From: Exiguobacterium chiriqhucha RW-2
GTDB lineage: Bacteria; Bacillota; Bacilli; Exiguobacteriales; Exiguobacteriaceae
DNA length: 64,000 nt
NCBI RefSeq assembly: GCF_000416965.1
Contig: NZ_ATCL01000014.1
Span: forward strand, 558,001 to 622,000
Direction of reading: 5' to 3'
The notes below the pieces were generated by a model. The model did no database searches. It saw only the letters and a program-made list of their open reading frames with translations, and was not told where the DNA came from. A program made the translations under genes and the position numbers. Below are positions 41,974 to 49,618 of the stretch, in pieces; the first letter of the stretch is position 1; each line of letters opens with the position of its first letter.

Positions 41974-44826
41974 ATGGGCTTTTTCCGGAATTGGAAACCA
42001 GTATTGGAAGTAAACGTTGAACAAATCGATCGAAATGAACGAATCAACCTTGACCCCCTCCTGATTGATCAATATCCTGACGCGGTCTATGTGCTAGACA
42101 GTGACATGAATTTAATAGATTCGAACGAGAAGCTATCCCTTTTGTTCCAAGGAAAAGAAGCACGCTTTTTAAAACCAGACACTTGGCTGAGCAAGCAGGA
42201 AATGGAGCGTGTCATCTCGTTTCATCAACGAGCTCTTCAAGGCGAGACGGTCCATTACGAACTGAAGGACGTTAATGAGGACCAGAAACGAATCCACCTG
42301 TCCGTGACGAATACACCGCTTTATACGGGGCATGTCATTACCGGATTGTACGGTATCGTCAAAGATTTGACGACCCAGACGGAACTGCGCGAACGTTACA
42401 ATAAGATGATTGTCAGTCGGGCATTATTTGAGCGGATTCCTGGGTTGATTTTGGTTGAACTCGACCTTGAGACGGGTGAGTTCTATCACTCTCCGCAAAC
42501 GGGAAAGTTGCTTGGATTGTCACAACGGCAACTTGATATGATGGAGCGTGAACATTTTCGCAATTTGATTCACGAAGACGACCGGCCGACGTTTGCTGCA
42601 GCTGTCAATCGATTGATTCAAGATCCGAACGAGTTCGAGTATGAGACACAATTGCGTGTCTTCAATCCGAAGCGACAGAGCTGTTTAAACATGATTGTGA
42701 AAGTCGGAATGTCCAAAGATCGGAAAGCAATCACATGGGCGATGTTCGACGTGACGAACTTGACGAGCGTGGAAGCGGAGTTGACCGAGGAAAGGTCGAA
42801 AGTAAAACAGTTGTGCGAGATTGTCGATTCGGTCATTTTCGAGCGCTATTTTGAATCAAAACAGTTCAAGTTTTTGACGCCGGGCTTTGCGCACGTATTC
42901 GGGTATACGGAAGAGCAGTTCAATGCCCATCCGGATTACTGGCAAAAAGTCGTCGTCCCGGATGATATTCCAAAAATTCATCAGGCGCGGGAAATGACGC
43001 TGAGCGGAAAGTCTTCTACGTTCTCCTATCGAATATTTGCCAAAGGGGAAGTAAAGTGGATTGAAGAGAACCGTGAACCGATTTTTTCAGAGTCTGGACA
43101 AGTCATCGGGCTACGAACTCTCGTTAAAGACATCACACAATTGAAAGAGCAACAGGAAGAGATATTCCGTCTCGCCTCGCTCGACCCAATCACGAACATG
43201 CCGAATCGCGAGTCGATTACGGAGACGGTATACGAATTGACGCAAAAACAGGCCCCGTTCACTTTGTTCTCGCTGTCGTTTAATCGGATTGCGGAGATCA
43301 ACCATACGTTCGGATTTGAGCTCGGGGATCAATGGCGCGTCGTGACCGCCAACCGTTTGAGTCGTTTATTACCGAAGGATGCAGTGCTCGGTCATTTGGA
43401 TGCGGACAACGTATTGATCGTCATGCCGCGGCGGATGGAAGATGAGGACGTACTCGCGCTCGGCAATAAACTCGGTACGCTCTCTAAACACCGGTTCCGA
43501 GTCGATGTGTACGATTTGTTCGCCCGAATTTCCATCGGGGTCAGCCGCTATCCGGACGACGGGGCGCAAGCGAGTGAATTGATTCAACGGGCCTGTATCG
43601 CTATGAACCGGTCGGATCGCAAGGTGGGGAGCCAGCTCGAACTGTATTCGTCACAAATGGACATCGAGTCGCTGAAGCGCTATGAACTGCTTCGTGATAT
43701 GCGGGGCGCTCTCGAGACAAAACAGTTCTATCTCATGTATCAGCCGAAAGTGAACGCCTGGACGGGTGAAATCATCGGGGCTGAGGCGCTCATGCGTTGG
43801 ACGCATCCGACGTGGGGCTCCATCTCGCCGGCCGAATTCATACCGCTTGCTGAGGAGAGCAGCCTCCACCTCGACTTGACGAACTGGTTGATTGAAGAAG
43901 TGTGTCGCTACGTGATCATCCTCCCCAAAAAAATCCCAATCTCGATTAACGTGTCGGCTAAATATTTGTATCAAGAGCATTTCGAGCGTGTGCTCGAGGA
44001 TACGCTCGACCGATTCAGCGTCCCGAAAGGCTATCTCGAAGTCGAAATCTCTGAGACGTCGCTGTTAGAGGATGCCCAACAAATCACGCAGGCGTTCGGA
44101 CGATTGAACTACCTTGGCATCCCAATCGCCTTCGATGACTTCGGAAAAGGCTATTCGTCGCTCGCTTACTTACAAGCGTATAGTGCTCAAACGATTAAAA
44201 TTGACCGCGTGTTTGCCCATCACGTCAGCCAGAATCGGAAAGCACAAGGCATCGTGCGCAGTCTGCTCGTCATCGCCGAGGAGTTCGGCATGGACGTCGT
44301 CGTCGAGGGTGTCGAATTGATGGAAGACCTGCTCTGTCTGCGCAACTTCGGTTGCCAAGTCATTCAAGGATTCATCTTCAGTCGTCCGCTCAAGGAAATC
44401 GACTTCGAACGGGCACTCGCTGATGGCGTACTGACACCGGTTGAGGAGATGGTCGAGGTGATTCAGCCGTCGAATCGATTGATTCATGCAGGAATCACCA
44501 TCACCCGTCTGCGCAATCGCGACGTCACAGTCGGGACTTCCCCAATTTTGATTATGCGGCGCGGCTTCAATATGATTGCCTTTTATGGATCGATTCGGCT
44601 TCCGGTCGACAGCGAACTCGGTTTGGTCATCATTCTGAACGATGGAAAAGATCCGTTTTCGATTCGTGTGAATCGCTTGACCGAGCTCGCCAATGGACTA
44701 TATCAATATGAGGCGTCGTATGAGCAAATGGTGGAGCTCGAGAAACGATTGACTGCCCTTGAGAGTGAGAAACCGCGAGACTTTACGATTGAACAACCGA
44801 AAGACTTGGTCGTCGAGACCGAATGA
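41974..44826 (+). CDS. PAS/degenerate-GGDEF/EAL c-di-GMP phosphodiesterase
   Basis: A 950-residue soluble protein; ATG 41974 follows AAGGG by 8 bp (GTG 41965 overlaps that site). Three PAS-like regions occupy roughly residues 28-135, 150-270 and 280-395. The GGDEF-like domain (~405-560) has HLDADN in place of GGDEF near 474, so it should not make c-di-GMP and may bind GTP. The EAL domain (~575-815) keeps GAEALMRW (~602), SINVSAKYL, EISETSLLED, DDFGKGYSSLAYLQ and VVEGVE, so hydrolysis of c-di-GMP is expected. A further ~110 residues after the EAL domain form a beta-rich unit ending in a coiled coil, perhaps a diverged PilZ-like domain without the RxxxR motif. Confidence 0.9.
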   Translation: MGFFRNWKPVLEVNVEQIDRNERINLDPLLIDQYPDAVYVLDSDMNLIDSNEKLSLLFQGKEARFLKPDTWLSKQEMERVISFHQRALQGETVHYELKDVNEDQKRIHLSVTNTPLYTGHVITGLYGIVKDLTTQTELRERYNKMIVSRALFERIPGLILVELDLETGEFYHSPQTGKLLGLSQRQLDMMEREHFRNLIHEDDRPTFAAAVNRLIQDPNEFEYETQLRVFNPKRQSCLNMIVKVGMSKDRKAITWAMFDVTNLTSVEAELTEERSKVKQLCEIVDSVIFERYFESKQFKFLTPGFAHVFGYTEEQFNAHPDYWQKVVVPDDIPKIHQAREMTLSGKSSTFSYRIFAKGEVKWIEENREPIFSESGQVIGLRTLVKDITQLKEQQEEIFRLASLDPITNMPNRESITETVYELTQKQAPFTLFSLSFNRIAEINHTFGFELGDQWRVVTANRLSRLLPKDAVLGHLDADNVLIVMPRRMEDEDVLALGNKLGTLSKHRFRVDVYDLFARISIGVSRYPDDGAQASELIQRACIAMNRSDRKVGSQLELYSSQMDIESLKRYELLRDMRGALETKQFYLMYQPKVNAWTGEIIGAEALMRWTHPTWGSISPAEFIPLAEESSLHLDLTNWLIEEVCRYVIILPKKIPISINVSAKYLYQEHFERVLEDTLDRFSVPKGYLEVEISETSLLEDAQQITQAFGRLNYLGIPIAFDDFGKGYSSLAYLQAYSAQTIKIDRVFAHHVSQNRKAQGIVRSLLVIAEEFGMDVVVEGVELMEDLLCLRNFGCQVIQGFIFSRPLKEIDFERALADGVLTPVEEMVEVIQPSNRLIHAGITITRLRNRDVTVGTSPILIMRRGFNMIAFYGSIRLPVDSELGLVIILNDGKDPFSIRVNRLTELANGLYQYEASYEQMVELEKRLTALESEKPRDFTIEQPKDLVVETE

Positions 44827-44829
44827 GAC

Positions 44830-44860
44830 GAGCGGACCGCACATCGGTCCGCTCTTTTTA
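44830..44860 (+). terminator. Intrinsic terminator of the EAL protein gene
   Basis: Perfect arms GAGCGGACCG (44830-44839) and CGGTCCGCTC (44845-44854), five-base loop, then TTTTT. Confidence 0.93.
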
Positions 44861-44912
44861 TGGCATCCGGGTAGAAAACGAGGAAGGTTTCCCTTAAGAT
44901 GGGAGGGACAGA

Positions 44913-46007
44913 ATGAAAGAGGAGATACATGAGATGGACATTCAGGCAGCCCGACACTTTTTCTCACAACTAGAAGGCGATCACGCAGACCGGCTCGAGG
45001 CGATTATCACAGAAATCGAACAGACGGGAACGTATACGCTGACGACCGACGAGTTGACGGAAGGGGCGAAACTCGCTTGGCGCAACTCGAATCGATGTAT
45101 CGGCCGTCTGTTTTGGCAGACGCTGAACGTTCGGGATGCCCGCGACGCAAAGACGTTCGACGACGTGTTCGAGGCGCTCGTCAGTCATTTACGGTACGCG
45201 ACGAACGATGGCAAGATTCGCTCGACGATGACGGTGCTCCCGAATGAGTTTCGTTTGTTGAACGCGCAACTCATCCGGTACGCGGCGTATGAGACGGAGG
45301 ACGGAATCATTGGCGACCCGCTATCCTTGACGATGACGCGACAGGCCGAACGACTCGGCTGGAGCGGGACCGGGACCGAGTTTGACGTCTTGCCGCTGTT
45401 GATTACGGACGGTCGTGAGGTCCGGCTCTATGAACTGCCAGATGATGCGGTGCTCGAAGTCGAGATTCGGCATGAGGCGTGCGACTTGTTCGACGGACGC
45501 ACGATCAAGTGGCACGCCGTCCCGGCCATCGCCGATATGGAGCTTGAAATCGGTGGCCAGCGTTTCACATCAATCCCGTTCAACGGCTGGTATATGGAGA
45601 CCGAGATTGGAGCGCGCAACTTGGCCGATACGGACCGCTATAATCTCTTGCCGCTTGTCGGCGCGTCGCTTGGGCTCGATACGTCGAAAGAGCGGACGCT
45701 TTGGCGCGACCGGGCCCTCGTCGAGTTGAATGTTGCCGTCTTGCAGTCGTTCGAGCGGGCCGGGGTGACGATTGTCGACCACCACACGGCGGCGAAACAG
45801 TTCAAACGGTTCGAGAAGAACGAACTGGACGCAGGTCGCGACGTGACCGGCCAATGGAGCTGGCTCATCCCGCCGCTGTCACCGGCCGCGACGCACGTGT
45901 TCCACCGCCATTATGATGACAAAATTGTGACGCCGAACTTGTTCGCGCGTTCGGGTTGTCCGTTTTCAGCGTTTCAAGCGAAGGCAAAAGAGGAATCTAA
46001 AGCCTAG
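44913..46007 (+). CDS. nos: Bacterial nitric oxide synthase oxygenase
   Basis: A 364-residue NOS oxygenase domain protein, the size of B. subtilis and S. aureus enzymes, without a reductase domain. The heme-ligating cysteine is Cys62 in WRNSNRCIGRLFW. The substrate and pterin regions ITDGREVRLYELPDD, WHAVPAIADMELEIGG, PFNGWYMETEIGARNL and GQWSWLIPPLSPAATHVFHRHY are intact. It oxidises arginine to citrulline and NO using a general flavodoxin or reductase. In Bacilli NO protects against oxidative stress and antibiotics. ATG 44913 has GGGAGGG upstream; an in-frame ATG at 44934 with its own GGAG is an alternative. A small RDD protein gene follows at short distance. Confidence 0.95.
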   Translation: MKEEIHEMDIQAARHFFSQLEGDHADRLEAIITEIEQTGTYTLTTDELTEGAKLAWRNSNRCIGRLFWQTLNVRDARDAKTFDDVFEALVSHLRYATNDGKIRSTMTVLPNEFRLLNAQLIRYAAYETEDGIIGDPLSLTMTRQAERLGWSGTGTEFDVLPLLITDGREVRLYELPDDAVLEVEIRHEACDLFDGRTIKWHAVPAIADMELEIGGQRFTSIPFNGWYMETEIGARNLADTDRYNLLPLVGASLGLDTSKERTLWRDRALVELNVAVLQSFERAGVTIVDHHTAAKQFKRFEKNELDAGRDVTGQWSWLIPPLSPAATHVFHRHYDDKIVTPNLFARSGCPFSAFQAKAKEESKA

Positions 46008-46031
46008 AACCGAAACGAGAGGATGATGAAC

Positions 46032-46442
46032 GTGGCAGTCCCAATTTGGAAACGTGCCGTTGCCAGTCAAATTGACCAACTCATTTTTCAAACTCCAGCG
46101 AAACTCGTCGAGAAGACGATTCGGAAGAAGTTGTTTCCTGGAAAAGAAGTGAAACGTTACTATTTGCCGACGCTCGTGACGATGGCAGGGGAAATGTACT
46201 TCTTACTCAACAAAAATGGCCAGACGATTGGTGACCAAGTCGTCGGGATTAAAGTCGTCAGTCAAGACGGTCGACCGCTCTCGCTCGAACAAGTCGTGAA
46301 GCGGACGCTGTATAAAGATGTCGTCTATCCGGCCACGCTCGGTCTGCCGCTGTTAAAAGCGTTGCAACAGATCAAGTCGGGCAAAGACATGGAATTGCCG
46401 CACGATGAGTTTGCCCATACGAAATTGATTTCGACACGATGA
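46032..46442 (+). CDS. RDD-family membrane-associated protein
   Basis: A 136-residue protein with the RDD pattern: KRAVASQIDQLI at the start, then NGQTIGDQVVGIKVVSQDGRPLSLEQVVKRTLYKD in two pieces. I use GTG 46032, 9 bp from GAGAGG; ATG codons at 46023 and 46026 lie 0 and 3 bp from it. Hydrophobicity is weaker than in typical RDD proteins, with probably one or two membrane-associated helices. Located 24 bp after nos and followed by a terminator, so it is likely cotranscribed with nos. RDD proteins have been linked to ion transport; the role here is unknown. Confidence 0.75.
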   Translation: MAVPIWKRAVASQIDQLIFQTPAKLVEKTIRKKLFPGKEVKRYYLPTLVTMAGEMYFLLNKNGQTIGDQVVGIKVVSQDGRPLSLEQVVKRTLYKDVVYPATLGLPLLKALQQIKSGKDMELPHDEFAHTKLISTR

Positions 46443-46453
46443 GTCGAAGCCGA

Positions 46454-46488
46454 AGACAGCGCGACGATGAGTCGAGCTGTCTTTTTCG
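46454..46488 (+). terminator. Intrinsic terminator after the nos-RDD pair
   Basis: Arms AGACAGC (46454-46460) and GCTGTCT (46476-46482), 15-base loop, then TTTTC. The loop and the sequence before it carry an 11-bp direct repeat CGATGAGTCGA (46437-46447 and 46465-46475). Confidence 0.7.
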
Positions 46489-46574
46489 TGCGAATCAGTC
46501 AGAAAGGAAGGATTTCGAAAAATAAGGTATAATGAGTTAGGAAAAAATTGAACGACCATTGGAGGATTTTTGTT

Positions 46575-47426
46575 ATGACCAAAATCGCATGGATTACCGA
46601 TAGTATGGCCAATTTCTCGAAGGAAGAGGCGGCCCGTCTCGGTGTCGATATCGTCCCGATTCAATTGATCGTCGACGGCAGCGGCTACAGCGAAGTCGAC
46701 TTGTCTCTCGAAGACTTGCACCGCTATATGATTGACCAAAAGAAAGAAGCGAAGACGTCACAGCCGATCTTCGGTGACTTCATCGCTCGTTATGAGCGTT
46801 TGAAAGAAGAAGGCTACGATTGTGCCATCGCCGTCCATTGCTCGAACGGCTTGAGCTCGACCGTGAAAAACTCGAGTGCGGCGGCCGAAGCGGCTGGCTT
46901 CAAAGTATATACGGTCGATTCACACGCTGCGCTCGAAGCGCAGCAAGAACTCGTCCGTCTCGGTCTCGCCGCTGAGGCTGAAGGTAAGTCGGTCGAAGAG
47001 ATCGTCGCCTTGCTCGAAGCATGGCGTGACAAGAAAAACTTCTTCATGATTATCGGCAACATGGAAACGATGCGCCGCGGCGGTCGCGTGTCGTCAGGCG
47101 AGATGTTCCTTGCCAACATCCTTAACATCAAACCGATTATCACGCTCGATGAGACGGGGAAGGTCATCCCGTTCAAAAAAGCACGGTCGCTCAAGAAAGC
47201 CTACGCCGAGATGGTGACCGAGCTCGAACGTCGTCACGCCGCGAACGGCATTCATAACAACCGTGTCTTCGTACAGACGGCGCTCGCTCCAGAGATGCAG
47301 GACAATATCGTCGCGCTCATCCAAGCGAAATTGCCAGACATTGAAATCGTCAAGACACGTTTCTGTCCGTCGATTGCGGTTCACGCAGGCTTTGAGACGG
47401 TCGGCATTCTCTGGCTCGACGCGTAA
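46575..47426 (+). CDS. DegV-family fatty-acid-binding protein (first of two)
   Basis: A 283-residue DegV/FakB-type protein. ATG 46575 follows GGAGGA by 8 bp. It begins KIAWITDSMANFS with the family ITDS motif, then KTSQPIFGDF, AVHCSNGLSSTV and GNMETMRRGGRVS (the R-x-G-R-I/V-S segment). FakB proteins bind a fatty acid and present it to the kinase FakA for phosphorylation; no fakA gene is nearby. The thioredoxin-like gene follows after 19 bp, probably in the same transcript. A second family member lies at 52814. Confidence 0.9.
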   Translation: MTKIAWITDSMANFSKEEAARLGVDIVPIQLIVDGSGYSEVDLSLEDLHRYMIDQKKEAKTSQPIFGDFIARYERLKEEGYDCAIAVHCSNGLSSTVKNSSAAAEAAGFKVYTVDSHAALEAQQELVRLGLAAEAEGKSVEEIVALLEAWRDKKNFFMIIGNMETMRRGGRVSSGEMFLANILNIKPIITLDETGKVIPFKKARSLKKAYAEMVTELERRHAANGIHNNRVFVQTALAPEMQDNIVALIQAKLPDIEIVKTRFCPSIAVHAGFETVGILWLDA

Positions 47427-47445
47427 CCATAAAGGAGGGAGTTTG

Positions 47446-47769
47446 ATGGAAGCTGTCACCACGCTCACGGCGTTACAAGACCGGATTGCGGACTCGGACC
47501 AATTGCTCGTCTACGTCTCGCATCCGACCTGTAGCGTCTGCCACTCGCTCAAACCGCAAGTCGAAGAGATGTTGACGGAGTTCCCCGATATCGAGGCGGT
47601 CGCCATCGATTCGGATCAGGTGCCGGAAATTGCCGGTGCCTACTCGATTTTCACGGTACCGGTCGTCCTGTTCTTCCTCGACGGCAGAGAGACGCTCCGT
47701 CGCGCCCGATTCGTCCCGATCGGCGAGCTGACCCATCAACTCGAGCGTCTCCAAGAGATGAGAGGGTGA
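47446..47769 (+). CDS. Thioredoxin-like protein with CSVC motif
   Basis: A 107-residue thioredoxin-fold protein behind AAAGGAGGGAG. The redox motif is PTCSVCHSLKPQV, replacing the usual WCGPC, and the cis-proline segment is FTVPVVLFFLDG. Length and motif resemble YtpP-like thioredoxins. It probably works in thiol-disulfide exchange in the cytoplasm, since there is no signal peptide. It shares a transcript with the DegV gene upstream and ends in a terminator. Confidence 0.88.
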   Translation: MEAVTTLTALQDRIADSDQLLVYVSHPTCSVCHSLKPQVEEMLTEFPDIEAVAIDSDQVPEIAGAYSIFTVPVVLFFLDGRETLRRARFVPIGELTHQLERLQEMRG

Positions 47770-47799
47770 ATCCACAGACAGCGGTCTGTGGATTTTTTT
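47770..47799 (+). terminator. Intrinsic terminator after the thioredoxin-like gene
   Basis: Arms ATCCACAGAC (47770-47779) and GTCTGTGGAT (47784-47793), four-base loop, then TTTTTT. Confidence 0.92.
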
Positions 47800-47875
47800 G
47801 GTTGTGTGAACCGGGTATGGGGAATCAAAAGAATAGTTGGGTCACTGTTGTGAATGAAGAAATGGGGAAACGCGA

Positions 47876-48793
47876 ATGAATCTGATACGTCACTCTGAAT
47901 GGGCGGACACGAAGCTCACGCTCCATCTCGTCTCGCAAATTCTCGGAAAAATCAAACTCGGGCTGGCCCCGCAAGAGCCTCAGTGGGCTCACGTCACATT
48001 GCCGCTCACCGTGACCGGGTTTTCAACCGGGCCGCTCTGGAGCGGGGAGACGATGTTCGAGGTGGACGTCGATGTCGCGACCTCGGTGATCACCGTGCAA
48101 GTCGAAGGCAAAACGAACGCAATCCCGTTGACCGACGGGACGTCAATCAAGTCATACTACGACGCAATCGTCAGCGCGCTCCGTGGGTCTGGCGTCGAGG
48201 TCACCATCAACCCGAAATCGCAAGAGATGCGCGACACGTGGTGGCTCGACCGAGACGAGACGTCGCTCGTCTATAACGCTTCGGTTGCTCAGAAAGGTGT
48301 GCGTTTGTTCCAATACGCCGCACGGGAACAAGCGGCGTTTCTTGCCCCGCTCCGATGCCGGAAAGTGAAACCGGCCTTGTTTTGGGGCACGTTCGACGTC
48401 TCGTCGATTATCGTTTACGGGAAGTCTGAGCCGTTCCTGGAAGACAAACTGATTGAGAAGGCGGCGTTCGATGAGCATATGATTGAGTTCGGATTTTGGC
48501 TCGGGGATGAGTCCGTCGACGTGCCGACGTTCTTTATCTTGCCGTATCCGTTTCAATACACCGAACTCGCCTCGGAACGGCTTCAACCTGCGGACGCCTA
48601 CTACGACGCCAAGATGAGCGAATGCTTTCTGTCGCTGGAGAAAGTAGAACGGTCGGGTGACATCCAAGCGTTCTTCCGGACGTCATTCGACCTATTGAGT
48701 GAACAGCTCGGATGGGAAGGGTGCGCGCATTATTTCTTGCCGCTCGATATGCCGCCACAAGCAAAACAAGGGCCCACAGACGAAAGTCTGTGA
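47876..48793 (+). CDS. DUF5996 family protein
   Basis: A 305-residue soluble protein. The opening WADTKLTLHLVSQILGKIKL, followed by APQEPQWAHVTLPLT and later TSLVYNASV, KPALFWGTFDVSS and LPYPFQ, matches what I know of DUF5996. The function of this family is not established. It stands alone with a bidirectional terminator that overlaps its stop codon. No active-site pattern that I recognise. Confidence 0.78.
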   Translation: MNLIRHSEWADTKLTLHLVSQILGKIKLGLAPQEPQWAHVTLPLTVTGFSTGPLWSGETMFEVDVDVATSVITVQVEGKTNAIPLTDGTSIKSYYDAIVSALRGSGVEVTINPKSQEMRDTWWLDRDETSLVYNASVAQKGVRLFQYAAREQAAFLAPLRCRKVKPALFWGTFDVSSIIVYGKSEPFLEDKLIEKAAFDEHMIEFGFWLGDESVDVPTFFILPYPFQYTELASERLQPADAYYDAKMSECFLSLEKVERSGDIQAFFRTSFDLLSEQLGWEGCAHYFLPLDMPPQAKQGPTDESL

Positions 48794-48804
48794 GCCCTTA
48801 TTTT
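48768..48804. terminator. Bidirectional terminator overlapping the DUF5996 stop codon
   Basis: Arms AAGGGCCCACAGAC (48768-48781) and GTCTGTGAGCCCTT (48786-48799), GAAA tetraloop, one mismatch; T-rich downstream on + and an A-rich counterpart for the convergent gene. Confidence 0.88.
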
Positions 48805-49532
48805 TATTCTGCTGCGACTTGTGGCACGAGGTAAATCAAGCCGAACGGGTTATGGAGCAAGTTGTCGATTGACGTCCGCTCGTCTTCACCCATCTCGACC
48901 GTGAACGTCTTGCCGTCCTCGAACGTGAAGCTGTCTCCGTCTCCGAACATCGAACCACCCGAGATGAGGTGGAAGTTGAACGAGTGGACGACGTGAATCG
49001 CGTCTTCAATCTCGAGCGTGGCCGGTACGGCGACGTCGGCGTGACCGAACGCTTTCATGCCCCACGAGACGTAGGCGTCTTCTTCTTCCGTGATGGCCGT
49101 CAGAAGCGAGTAGTCGAGGGCGAGGTCTTCTTCTTTCGACTCCTGCCATTCGTCTTTCGAGTAGGCAACACCAGCCGTCTCGACCATGACGCCGAGGCCG
49201 CCGGCGTTCAAGATGGCGTTGGCTGCACGGCGCGCCGCCGCGATGTCTGACACGTCATTGACGTCAACAATCAAATAGACGATGTGCGTATGGCGGGCGA
49301 GCCCTTTCGCGATTTTCGGCGTGAAGCCACCTGAACTGGCGTGAATCATCGCCTCGGCGAGGGCAGGGTCGCGCTCGACGACTTCGACCGTGAACGCTTT
49401 CCCAGTCTCGTCTTCTAGCAGCAACAGGCCGGCCATCGTGTAGCCTTCACTATGTAAACTGATTTGTTCGCTGACTGCCTCGGCCGATGACCAGTTTCCT
49501 GGGATGGCGAGCAATACTTGTGTACGGTTCAT
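48804..49532 (-). CDS. DUF4261-like protein of unknown function
   Basis: A 242-residue soluble protein. ATG 49532 is preferred because GAGG lies 9 bp upstream; ATG 49541 immediately abuts it. The sequence (VLLAIPGNWSSAEAVSEQI, THIVYLIVDVNDVSDIAAARRAAN, then YVSWGMKAFGHADVAVPA) resembles DUF4261 proteins, which often combine a start of this kind with a GM-x-x-FG segment. No catalytic motif or membrane segment. Convergent with DUF5996; no operon partner. Confidence 0.6.
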   Translation of the reverse strand: MNRTQVLLAIPGNWSSAEAVSEQISLHSEGYTMAGLLLLEDETGKAFTVEVVERDPALAEAMIHASSGGFTPKIAKGLARHTHIVYLIVDVNDVSDIAAARRAANAILNAGGLGVMVETAGVAYSKDEWQESKEEDLALDYSLLTAITEEEDAYVSWGMKAFGHADVAVPATLEIEDAIHVVHSFNFHLISGGSMFGDGDSFTFEDGKTFTVEMGEDERTSIDNLLHNPFGLIYLVPQVAAE

Positions 49533-49618
49533 AAGAATCATCCTCTTCTTCTAATAGTCAGGCCCCTCACAGGGAGAGGCCCGGTCTCTTCTCTTATTAT
49601 GCCCTATTTGGCGACAAA

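Noticed and set aside
46528-46533. TATAAT ahead of the first degV gene as a full promoter
   Set aside because: No recognisable -35 at 16-18 bp and no extended -10; left unlisted.
47800-47825. GGGTAT upstream of the DUF5996 gene as a sigma-B promoter
   Set aside because: No acceptable GTTTAA-like -35 at the right distance.
49555-49590. GC-rich hairpin after the large FtsX-type permease gene as a terminator
   Set aside because: The stem is imperfect and has no T run downstream, so termination here cannot be supported.
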